A stretch of DNA of 64,000 nucleotides from Patiria pectinifera (taxonomy: Eukaryota > Echinodermata > Asteroidea > Valvatida > Asterinidae): NCBI GenBank assembly GCA_029964075.1, contig CM057133.1, forward strand, positions 16,454,699 through 16,518,698. The letters are read 5' to 3'. The translations under genes were made by a program, and so were the position numbers. The notes under the pieces were generated by a model, which was given only the letters and a program-made list of their open reading frames with translations, ran no database searches and had not been told where the DNA came from. Positions 13,801 to 25,800 of the stretch are shown piece after piece (the first letter of the stretch is position 1; the number at the start of each line of letters is the position of its first letter).

Positions 13801-16800
13801 AATAAAGTGCCTTGCCCCAGCGCACAAGTACAATGTTCCCCGTCAGGATTCGAACCCATGCATGTACTACGGCACACAAGTCGAACACTGTAACCATTGG
13901 ACCACAGCACCCCACTAAATCAACAGGCATCTCGTTTTGGAACCGGAATTCATAAGTTAAATCGTGTATGCCAAAGTCTTCCTTGGACAAGTACCATACA
14001 CACAGATAGAGTAGAATTAATGCTTTCACTGTTCTTATGTTTCCACCCCCCCCCCTTCCTGCAGCAATCTGGATGGTCGCAGACGTCCAGCTCCCTGTCA
14101 TGAACAAGCTCTTCATCTACGGTGGCCTGGAAATCGAAGACAGTCAAGACAACAAGATAGAGGCCACCTACATCCTAATCCAAGGAGGCCGCTTGGTCAT
14201 CGGATTCAGCGAGGCCAACCCCTTCCAGCACGAAATGAAGATCCTGCTGAACGGACACCACTTCACGCCCGACCAGCCCCTGCCCAATGGGCCCAACTTG
14301 GGCTCCAAAGCTCTTGGTATGTAGTGGTCTCCTTTGTTCCCGGTGTTCATCTGCACCCTACTTTACAACAAAAAAAACATGTGAGAGTGTCGCTTTGAAA
14401 CTAATGACTCTCTTGAATCAATCGCGGCAGAATGCGTCTGGGATTGTATCAAAGATGGGTTAGAACAGTGTAAACATTTCAAAACGTTGAGCGGCAAATT
14501 TTGATTGTTTCTAGATAGGTAGAAACTGTTTGAACTGTTTCGTAATAATGACTGAACAGAGTCTGATTTTTAACAAGAGTTTTGAGGCAGAGAATCTTGC
14601 TATGGAACACCGACATCTTGGTATTATTCTGGGTTTTTTTGCGTTGTTTCAGCAGTGTGTCAGTATTTAGAAACAATTCATGATTATCAATGGTATTATT
14701 TGATGCCCTCTTCTTTTAAGGTGTATTTGGTGGTCTGGACATCCACGGCAAGAACCACAGCGTTTACTGGACCCAGCTGTTGATCACCGTCAACCCAGGT
14801 GACAATACCCTGACCGTCAGGGATCAGACAGACTGGCAGGTAGGGGACGAGATCGTGGTGGCCACTACCTCCTACGAAGCCTGGCAGACGGAGACCTTTG
14901 TGATTGAAGCTGTCACCGATCCCTCTACCTTCCAGATCAACGGGAGCTTTGCCTACAAGCATCTGGGTAAATCAACTTACTCTCTCGCGCAGTGAAATCT
15001 AGGGTTCTCCAATTAGTTCGCGCAGGCACTGTGGCTTGAGAGCCTGAAGAAACCTAACGATAGAAGAAAGTGCAGTTTTAGAGCTATAAAAGAGAGAACC
15101 CCGTAATGATATTCAAGGGAATAAAACTATAGTAAATCTAATGTTATGTGCCAACGTCGACTCACCGTTGTTGGTTAGTTTCTACGCCTGATCCGATGAT
15201 TGAGGGCCAGCAGCGGGGTATTATCCGACGGCGGTGCACCATGACTCGGTCGGAGCCATTCGTTTCGTCGAACCACAGTTCGGTTTTATTCCCACCGAAT
15301 ATGGCAAAAATAACGTTCACGAAGACACACAGATATATACAGTTGACAAAGATGAAATGGATGAAGATATTTACTAATGACGATGACGAAAATATATCCA
15401 GTCGAACACGATGAAAACTTGGTGAAATTGATGTGCTAACTTTACTGAATTGAAGGACGAACAAAGATGGCGATATTTACATGTGCGTTTATTTGTTGGA
15501 GTTTTTGTGTCTCCACTTTGACCTTTGGCCTCAGCAAGGGTATGGTCGGCCAAAAGGACAAAATTGTTTTAAGTGTCGCTACAAAACCAAGAATTATGCT
15601 AGGCCTGAAAACCCAATCCACATGTTGTCCTGGTTGGCGTGTGAACCTCGGTCAAGCAGGTGAAAGGCAGGTTCAAGGAGTTTCCAAAGAGGAGTGACTG
15701 GGGCTGTAGAATTTCCAAGATTTTCCGAGGAGGGTGGGGGATGTTTGGGTTAATGAGGTGTTGCATTCAAGACCATAAAAAGGCCAGTCCTAATCAGTGC
15801 ATCATAAGTCAATCGCCAGTCGATTTTCTCAGTTTAAGTTGCGTGCCCTTCAAACAAACTGTGGCAAAGGCATTCCTTTGTCGTTATTCGTCCTACGTTA
15901 TTCGTTGAGCTAAATTTGTGATAGACTTGCGATTTGAATTGTGAAGGGCTCAACATCGGCTCTGATACCCTGGCAGTCAAGATTGCAAATGGTCTGATTT
16001 GGATATTACGACAAAGGTCATTTCTGTCATTATCTCTTTTTTCTGATTGTTTCTACACAGCTGACTACAATTCAGACTACGTCATTGCTGCTGAGGTGGG
16101 TCTTCTAACTCGTAACATCAAGATTGAAGGCAACGACTACGATGATCTCTTTGAAGAGTCCTACGGAGCTCGCGTCCTGGTTGGACGATTCTTCCAGGAT
16201 GGCGTCCAGTACAAAGGTAAACATCAGTGAGGTCTCAGGTGCAGATTCAGTGTGGGGGATGGGGTCGAAAAAAACAAACACCTGCTCTGTCACAAAAAAA
16301 AAATTCCTGGATCTGCCCCGGGGGAAAAGGGGGGGGGCATTGTACTTGTCATCTGGGTTTCACTTTTTTTGACTCACCCTGTACATGGTGTTACCGCAAA
16401 CTGGAGCTTTATCACTCATTATAATTTCTTTCCGTGGTCTTTTCCTCAATGGCAGGATACGCCCGTATCTCCAATGTGGAGTTCTTCCACTCGGGCCAAG
16501 AAGGTTGGTCAGATTTCTTCGACCCCCGCTACTCGCTGGCCTTCCTGGACGTGGGCGAGATCACCGATGACGCGCCGTCCTCCGTCTGGGGCTGCAGCTT
16601 CCATAACGGATTCAGTCCTGCCATTGGTGTGTTTGGAACCGACGGGCTGGTCATCGAGGACAACGTGATCCATCACACCGTCGGATCAGGTGCAGCATTT
16701 ATAAATTACAATTTCTTTTGTGGTGGGGGGGGGGGGTAGAGAAAAAGGGTTGTGAAATTCAGTGGTTCTTGGGTAGGGAGTTGCAAAATGAGAAAGTTTT

Positions 16801-19800
16801 CCTGAAACCTTAACTTGCGATGTCTTATTCTTCATAGAGGCAAATATTTTCAACAGCAGGAAGATTGAGCTAGTGGTAGTCCTGAAGTGCTGGAACTGTC
16901 AACTAAATAAGAAAAGTTGCAACTCTGAGATCTGGGGGAGGGGATGTTCAAATTGCCCCATAACTATCAATTACAAAAGAAAATTTGCAACTTAAGGTCG
17001 GGGGTGGGGGGATGTTTACTTTGCCACTTCGTCCTTCTCCAGATTTTCCTCTGGTACAGTCAAGAAAATTAAAGGGGAAAATTATGTCACTGAGTACTGC
17101 AAATCTTGATAGATCACCACCCGAAAGTTCACGTGTTGCATCTTTAAAGAATTTGCCTCAAATTAAAAACTGACGAAGTTTTATGTATCTTGCCGGCCAA
17201 TCCAGGAGACTGGGAAGTGGAAAACTTAAATTAATCAGAGAGAATTTTTTCTACTTTTCTTTCTTTGTTTTGTTTCGCTATGTTTTGCAGCCATCATTGT
17301 TCGGGACAACAACCAACAGCTCATCCACAACCTGGTGACTCTGGTTGTCTTCCCTGGCACCTACCAGAACCGTTTTGAGAAAGAGAACCTGGAGTGGAAT
17401 GCAGGCATTGAGGTGGACAGCGCCGGCAAGGTCGTGCTGGTCAACAACACCGTGGCTGGATCAGAGAGGGTAACGTAGCTTTTTCTCAATCATCATGTTG
17501 AATTTATCAGTTGGGTGCGTGGAAGAAGGTTGTTAGGGCGAAAAAAATGGGTCAAAAGGTCAACTTTGGATTTCTCGGGTAATTGATAGAGAATGGAAAT
17601 ATCTTTCATTTGCTATACATTTTGTCTCAAGGTATGAAAGAGAGGGAAGGTTTTTCATTATTTATTATTATTATGTCAAAAGGAGGTTAGCATGCAATAC
17701 TAATATAGCAAAATATGTTCAAAGTGTATTAACGTCCCACGGAATTGGGTAGGTACATGTAAAGCCAAGTGTATTCCCAGTCAGTGGTGGCACAAGACTC
17801 TAAAATTTTGGGGGCAATTGGGGGGGAAAGGAAATAATTTTGGGTGGCAATCAAAAAATTTCAAGCCCGTGTATGTGCTCGCATGCCATTGTCAATGGTC
17901 TGGAAATAAGCTTCTAGACTCGAGCAACTTAGAGGTGTAGTCGTTTTTATGAATGAGATATGTATTGAACCGCAGAATGGTGTATAACAAATGTACAAAG
18001 ACGTTGGCTGCACTCTATCTACAGATGTACAAATGCATGTGTGGCATGTTTTGTCTTAAGTACCTATTTTAATGCTTTAATTGGCTCCAAATTTTACTAA
18101 TAGATAAAGTGTTCGGTGCAAACTGGGGGACAAATTGGGGGCAAGGACAAAAATGGGGGGGGGCAAATGCGCAAAAAAAGACCACAGCAACCAATATGAA
18201 GGACCATTGAACTTCTCAGGGCACTCCACTGTGGACTTCTATCATTTCAGACAGTTTAGTTTTAACTTGGCCAAGCTAATTTGAGAGTTCCGTTCAGTCA
18301 ACATCCCGTCACATTCCCAAAGTTTATCTCGATTTGATAGTTCATGCATGGCTTGATTCCACAAACAGGTGGCCTTCAGTGTCAAGGGGGAGGCTTGCTT
18401 TGACCCGCCCAACCCCCTGACGGACTGGTACGGCAACGTGGGCCACTCCACCCTGCACGGCGTTCACGTCTTCCTGTCCCCGACCCTGCCCTGCACCAAG
18501 ATTGCCAACTTCCTGATCTACAAGAGTTGGGACTTTGGAATCTACCACCAGGTAAAAATGAATAATTCGCAAAAAGATCCCTTCACAATCTCTGAAGCAA
18601 ACTTCTCGATGCCTCCCTTACTTGAACAACTTTAGTGTCTAACAGCAGATCCTCATTATAACTCATGTGTAAGCTTGTGTTTAATCTTCTTTCATTGTTT
18701 TCTGTGTATAATTTGTTTATATACATGCATTGCTTAATTGTATTCATTTGACAAAATCTTGATAAATATTTTCATGCATAGAATTTTTGAACTCCAAAAA
18801 AATTTGTGGAAAAGAAGTTAAGTCACTTTTGGCTCTTTCTTTGTGGGGCGCTGTTGTCCAATGGTTATGGTATTTGACTCGTGTGCCGTGGTACATGAAT
18901 TTGAATCCTGACGGGGAACATGGTGCTTGTGCTCTTGAGCAAGGCACTTTACCATTATTGCTTCGTCCTTCGGATGGGACGTAAAGCTGTAGGTCCCGTG
19001 TGTTGTGTAATGCACATTAAAAACCCAGTAGAAGGGGTTTGCCCCGGTGTTTCTGGCAGTGGCTGTTTAATGCGCCGCAGCACCTTGTAAACCCTTATAA
19101 AGGTGCTACATAATGGGTCTCATATTTCTCATAAAAACTTTATTTACCTGTCTTTAAAAATCGACATAAATATACCAGCGCCTTGAGTACCTAATAAGCC
19201 TTTTCAGAGTTCCAACTGCGCATTCGTAACCTGTGACAATGCGCATTGTTTGTCTCAAATGGCCTTTGACAACATCGCGCCACTGACTTTACAAAAAGGC
19301 TGTTTGTGCATTGTGGGTACTGTCAAAGGGCATTTGAGACAAATAATGTGCGTTGTCACAGGTTACGAATGCGCGCAGTTGGAACTCCGAAAAGGCTTAT
19401 TGTTGGTAGATACGTGCGCTATATAAGACTCCGGTATATCTTTGTTACCACAAGAATGTCAAATCAGTAACTTTGGAAACCACCCTTTTGAAAATTCTAG
19501 AACCAACACTGATGTTGTACCATAATACCGGATGTCCTAGCTACTTAAGGGTACATACAAAAAATGGAACCCTCATGATTCCTCCAGTGTTACATTTACT
19601 TCAAGGAGTCCACTTAAAGATAATTTTTGTTGGTTGTTTCTTATGCACCTCCAGAGCACAGCCAGACTTTTGATAACGGACGTGACATTGGTCGACAACA
19701 AGATGGCCATAATGCCCCTCGTCTTCAGCCCTCCAGCCTTGTCCCACGTCACATCGGACAAGTTTGTCAGGGTTCAGAACTCTTTGATTGTTGGAGTCAG

Positions 19801-22800
19801 CGACTCATTCGACTGCACTAATGACGATGTAAGTACCACCAGTAGAGAGTATTATCAACCCTAATAATAATAATAATGATAACTGGTATTTATAAAAGTG
19901 CCTCTGCCAAAGCGATGTACCCCTCAGTCTTGTACGCAGTGTACAAAAAGTTTTGTTATACCACGGTAATAGATTGTGAAGTTTTATTGGTCCATCTTCG
20001 ATCACGTGTCATGCCACAAACACGCATGTACGGCGATGTACGCCGCGTGCGCGTGGTACATGAGTGATGTACCTCTCTGGGTACATTCCTTTTTTTCTTT
20101 CCCGCTGTTAAAAATGACGTTTCCACCGTCTTGTATTATATTTGTGTGACCTCGGGTACGAGGTTGTAGCTCCGCTGGTACTAGGTAAATTGATGCATGT
20201 TTTTACTGCCTGGGAGACAGTGAAGCAATATTTCTGTTATGACTGCCATTGTTGTTTACATCGTTCATCACTGTTCGTCTTCTTTTTTTTAACTGTGCAA
20301 ATTTCGCCGTTATTTACCGTAATAATGTAGGCAGGTGACAACAGGTCGCCTCCAAAGAAGAGGTTTCTCTCTTGTTCCAAAGACGAGATCAGAAATTTGA
20401 TTTTTGAGCAGGACAGCACGAAGAAAAATACAGAAAATTGTGTGCAAAAAGTTCACCAATTCTGCACCACAACAGGAAGAGACCCACAGTTTCAGACGTT
20501 ATTAATCTATTACCGTGGTGTAACAAAACAATTGCTGTCTGCTGTGACAGGTTCCATGGGTTTTGTACACTCTCGGGGGCAAATGGCACCCTCTGCTTAG
20601 CCTCGGGTGCCATTTGCCCCCTCTGGTGTACAAAACACAGCAGGCAACAATGGTATAATGGATAACTAAGGGATACGTACGTAACTAATGTGGTTGATCA
20701 CAAAAGATTCATATCTAACTTCCCTATTGTTGCATATTCCCCCATTGTTCACATACTAATTGCTCACTCATTCATACCATTGTTATATCGGGTGCTTGCA
20801 ATGGATACTGTAATTTCACCCCCTCAGGGCCCATAGCACCCTAGGCTTCGCCTCAGGTGCTATGCGCCTCTCGGCTGATTAAAAAAAAACACGTCATATC
20901 CCACATCACATTAGTTAACAATTGTTAATTGTCTTTTGTCTTATCCTCTATGACCTCCCCTGTGTCTGTATCTGGGGTTTGTACTCCTATGTATGTCTGC
21001 GTCCACCTCTCGTTCAATTCCATTTGTCTTCCCTTGCACACTCTCCATATAACAACACTGCACCTCTCAGGTAGAGCCCGAGAATGCTCGACAGAGCCGT
21101 AAACAGCGAGGCCCTCGTGCTCCCGGAGGGGGCCATGTAGGCATGTGCTGGTCCGTCTTTGCCTCTGGAAGCAATGGAGCTCCTTTCTTCCCCTTTCACA
21201 CCGTCATGAGCTACCCCATGATCAACGGGGTCAGTCAACTGCAAAGTAAGTGTAGTGTGTGAACGCATTATTTAAAAGCCTCCCTTTCTTGGCAACGCCG
21301 TTCCCCTAATATCTCAGGTCCAGCCGGAGAACGCAGGCCAGAGTAGCAAGCAGAGGGGTCCGCGTGCGTCTGGGGGTGGCCACATTGGCTTGCTGTGGAG
21401 CTGCTTTATGTCTTCCAGCAGCGGTGCCCCATTTAAGCCCTTCCATAACGTCAACAGTTACCCCCTGATTAACGGCATGACCGCCGTTCAGAGTAAGTGT
21501 GGGCCTTCAAGGTAGCAGCAAATTCAGTGAGCAAAGTCTCACCGAGACTTAAACAAAAAAAAGGAAGATGATTTTACAAGCCTTCCAGTAACAATGCCAA
21601 TTCACATTTGATTCAAACCGTAATCGTGGAATTTTTTTTTCTTTTTAAGGGCACTGTCTGTAGTGCTACAATTCACTTTAAAGCCCGGTTCATACTTCGT
21701 TCGAAAGCAAATGCGAATTTTACGTCATAAAACATTCACTGCGAAATTCGCCCGAGTTGAAATATGTTTAACTTTTACAAGTTCACAGCGCGAATACTTG
21801 CCACAATGTCACATATTCGTGTTCGCTTTCGCTTTCGCACAGAGTATGAACCGGGCTTTATACGTAAATCACAGTTCAGATAATGTGGTTCATATCATGA
21901 TTAAAGATAACAGCGCTTTGTTTTACTTGTCTTTGAGTGCCTGACAATTATGATTTGTAAGACCTTTTTTATACATTGTAAATCAAAAAAGTTTAAACAG
22001 GACTATTTGGTTACTTTTGATTCTAAGTTGGTTGGTTTTTCGTGGTTTTTTTTAATCTCATGCCTAATTTAATCTTTTTTGTTTTGAAAAAAAACCCACC
22101 CAGATGTTCATTTCCGTGGATTTGGTGAGCACTGTGGCCGAACGGATGCCATGATAATGACCAACCCAAAGTCCGAAGATGCTTCCCACCCGATGGAATT
22201 ATCTGGAATCACCATGACCGACGTCGCAGAGGCTCAGAAAGTATTTATCCACCGACCAAATCTTGGGTAGGTTGAGAGAATGCGAATGAAAAGAAGTAAA
22301 TGTTGACCAAAACGCGGCCCTGTATATGACTGTGTGGTGATTGAGATGGTGCTTTTTTACCACTTTTGAGAGCGGAAAATACTGGGTGCGCATACTGGTT
22401 TGCGCACATGTAGTGCGAAGTACGCATGATTCATTTTATTCCTAAATGCACAGAAGGCCATAGCATCTTCGCGTGAGCCTCGAGCATCGTCGTCAGTGTG
22501 TTTGAATGTCTCTCCCAGTGGTCTCCCCCAACTCTCCCTTTCTCACCATAGAGGGGGTACTCATGCGCCGAGTCCAAACTCCAACTGCGATTCTGGTTCT
22601 TTTTTTGTCATAACAACAGGTCTGTGAACCCATCGGACTGCGTGGACATGGACTGTGACGGCATGAAGAAGGCCATGATTCGTGACCTGGACGGCACCTT
22701 CCTGGGCACGCCGGGCACCCTCATTCCTCAGTCCGAGTTTGAGTGGGACGGCGACCCACGGCGCGGCCTGGGTGACTACCGTATCCCCAGAGTGATGCTG

Positions 22801-25800
22801 ACCAGGACCGATGGATCTAGAATCCCCGTGGAAGACAAGGCCCCAAATAAGGGTAAGGAATTTAAAGATCTAAAGAACTGCCCGTGCTACCTTTGAGCTT
22901 CACCCGGAAAATTAAGTGTGCTGTTTTTCTTGCAATACAAAAGCTGTTGACTTTTTTTAACGAGACATCAAACTAAAAATCTGCCAACTTTGAGTTATGG
23001 AATAATTCCTGTTTGGCATTGCATATGGCAGGCTGGCGGTTGAACATGTGTGGCTACTGGCTAGAGCATTGTTGAAAAGTTCATGTGTATATCCATAATG
23101 CAAAGCGTATATTTTTTATGGTGTACAATATTCTCAAGAAAACTTGTAACTTAACCACTCTAATGATCCTGGACATAACTTACTTAATGGTTTTATTTGT
23201 TTCTAGGTATCTATCGTGGCACCAGTGATGAGTGCGAGTGGAAGAGCTCCTGGCAGGCCTACGAGTGCCATGGCATCGAGCACAGGATGCTGGTAGTGGA
23301 GAGCATGGACGGCGACACGGAAGTCCGCCGCCTGACGCCGCTGGCGATGTACACCGACGGCTTTGTGGACTTGATCAACGGGCCGCAGGACAATGGCTGG
23401 TGCCTTGGGTAAGTGACGGTGTCAAATAGAAATTTGGACCCCTACGAAATCCGGTCTTTATTGCGTAATATGGACTCTAATACTCGCACATGGCCTGTCT
23501 GTGTACATCACAACATTTTGGCCGGTATCGAAATGTCACTTTAAAGAACTGGTGTCTAGTCATTGGCGGATCCAGGGGTGTGCCACGGGGGCGTGCCCCC
23601 CCCCCCCCCCCCGGCAGTGACCAAAATTTTGTAAAATAAGGCCATTTTTCACTCGAATGAGCCGTTGCGCGCCCCCCCGGCACGAACCTCTCTGGATCCG
23701 CCACTGCTAGTTTTATTTTTATTTTAAATGGCAGTTGTCTCTTTTTTTTTCTCCTTTCAGATACACGTGTCAGGAGCGCATTAGCACACTGTACACCATT
23801 GTGGCCACAGGCAAGGACTACGAGGTGTACTTCACTAGCACCAACCCCCAGGTTCTTCGCTTCCATCTGCTGAACTCAGACGAGAGTCAGGCCGTCGTGC
23901 TCGGCGTCTGGTACGCCAACCCACAACGACTTGACGTCTACTACAAGGTGAGGTTTTTGCACCTGGACAGTAACAACAGTGGTTCTGACTAGCGTGCCTT
24001 GAACACAGACTTTAATAACCTGGGGGAACCGCCAACATAGGGTTGGATAGCTCGGCTGATAAGAGCACTGGAACGGCAGTCCAGAGGTCGCAAGGGTCAA
24101 ACCCCGCTCCAGTCATTTGTTCAACTTTAAGAGAACTAAAAATGTTGTCTAATTCATTTTGGGTTATGCCCTCCACTGATGTCATTGTATTTATTCAGTG
24201 GTTTGTAAAGAGCTCGTGAGCAAAATGTGCATAGATGTATGGGTGGGACTCGAACCCAGGACCTCCTGTTTGCTTGAACAGTTGAGCTTCGTGGAGACTT
24301 CTACTGATTTACAACAGTGTAGGTGGGACTAGAACCCAGGTCAACCTGTTTACTTGAACAGTTGAGCTCCGTGGGGACTTCTACTGATTTAGGTGGGACT
24401 AGAACCAAGGTCAACCTGTTTACTTGAACAGGTGAGCTCAGCGGGGACTTCTACTGATTTATATGAGACTAGAACCCAGGTCAACCTAGTTACTTAAACA
24501 GTTAAGCCCGATAGGAACTTCTACTGGTTTAGGTGGGACTAGAACTCAGTTCAACCTGTTTACTTGAACAGTTGGGCTCCATGGGGACTTCTACTGATTT
24601 ATATGAGACTACAACCCAAGTCAACGTGTTTACTTGAACAGTTAAGCTTGGTGGGGACTTCTTCTAATTTAGGTGGACACAACAAGTTTGGTAATTGATT
24701 ACCACACCTACTGCTAGATCTAGGTAGATCTGTTTTCTAATTTCCAAGCTCTTTCATTAAAGGCTTTGTTCTAATTTGTGGCAGAACGTTAAAAAAAATG
24801 CCTAGCTGCAACAACTTTCTAACCAAATTGTCATTCCGTGTACCGGTATGTTGTTTGTTTTACTGCATCTCAGCTGATTTATGCTTACCAAATATGTTTG
24901 CTGAAGCACTACATTCTACTTAGCAGCTCTGTTGAGTTGAGAAGTAGCATTTGGACTGACTTTTTTAAAAATTTGTCCTTTTATGAACCATTTTATCATT
25001 TCACGAACCATTTTGTTGTAACTGTTGACCAAATAACAATTTTTTTCTCTCTGTTGATAAGGACCAATATGTGACTCCAACCAACGCCGATTACAGCACC
25101 GGTGAGTTCACCTGGAAGGCCAAGGACCCATCCCTGCCTGCCGACCAGTACAACCCCTCGGTCAGCTCCAACGTTCACGGCGAGAATTACTTCGAGAGGG
25201 ACACCCAGACGCTGTGGCTCCTGATCAAGGGCTCCGAGCCGGTGGAGATCCGCACCACGGCCGTCATCATGGTAACGTTCGGCGTGCCCGCGGTCGGGGT
25301 GAACGACTTCTACGAGGATGCCAATCTGGTGATCAACCTGGCGGCCTTGCTGAACGTGGACAAGTCACAGATCCGCGTGGTGGATGTGGTCAGCGAGTCG
25401 TCGCGTCGCCGGCGTCGCGCCGTGAGTGGAGAGGCTGAGGTGACTGTGGAGATCGGTCCGCCGCCGGAGATGACGGTAGAGTCGCCTGGGTCGGATACTA
25501 CCAACCAGACCAGCTCTAATGCGACCACGCCTGCCCCAGCAAGTACGTATCGCCTTCACCCTTTGTCTCTACATGAGGCCTTTAATCCTCTTTGAGAAAT
25601 TTGTATCAATTCTCTTTCGATGTAAAAAAAACCCCACTAACATGACTAACGAACTATAACCAAGCAATTTACTTCCAGATCCCTCATAATATCCTCGTCG
25701 CATTTAATGCCGTCTTTCAATACTACAAATTATTCTGTGGTCCACTATTTTGAACATCCTTCTCCACCTTACTTCTGGTTGGCAACAGAAAGTGTTGAGC

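Noticed and set aside
13715..14116. 133-codon open frame on the minus strand
   Set aside because: It spans a SINE and the antisense of exon 13.
24041..24114. Functional tRNA-Ala gene
   Set aside because: It has C at position 33, two T-stem mismatches and a changed T-loop, so it is recorded as tRNA-like instead.
24244..24672. CRISPR-like array
   Set aside because: The units are contiguous 70-bp tandem repeats without unique spacers, and the genome is eukaryotic.
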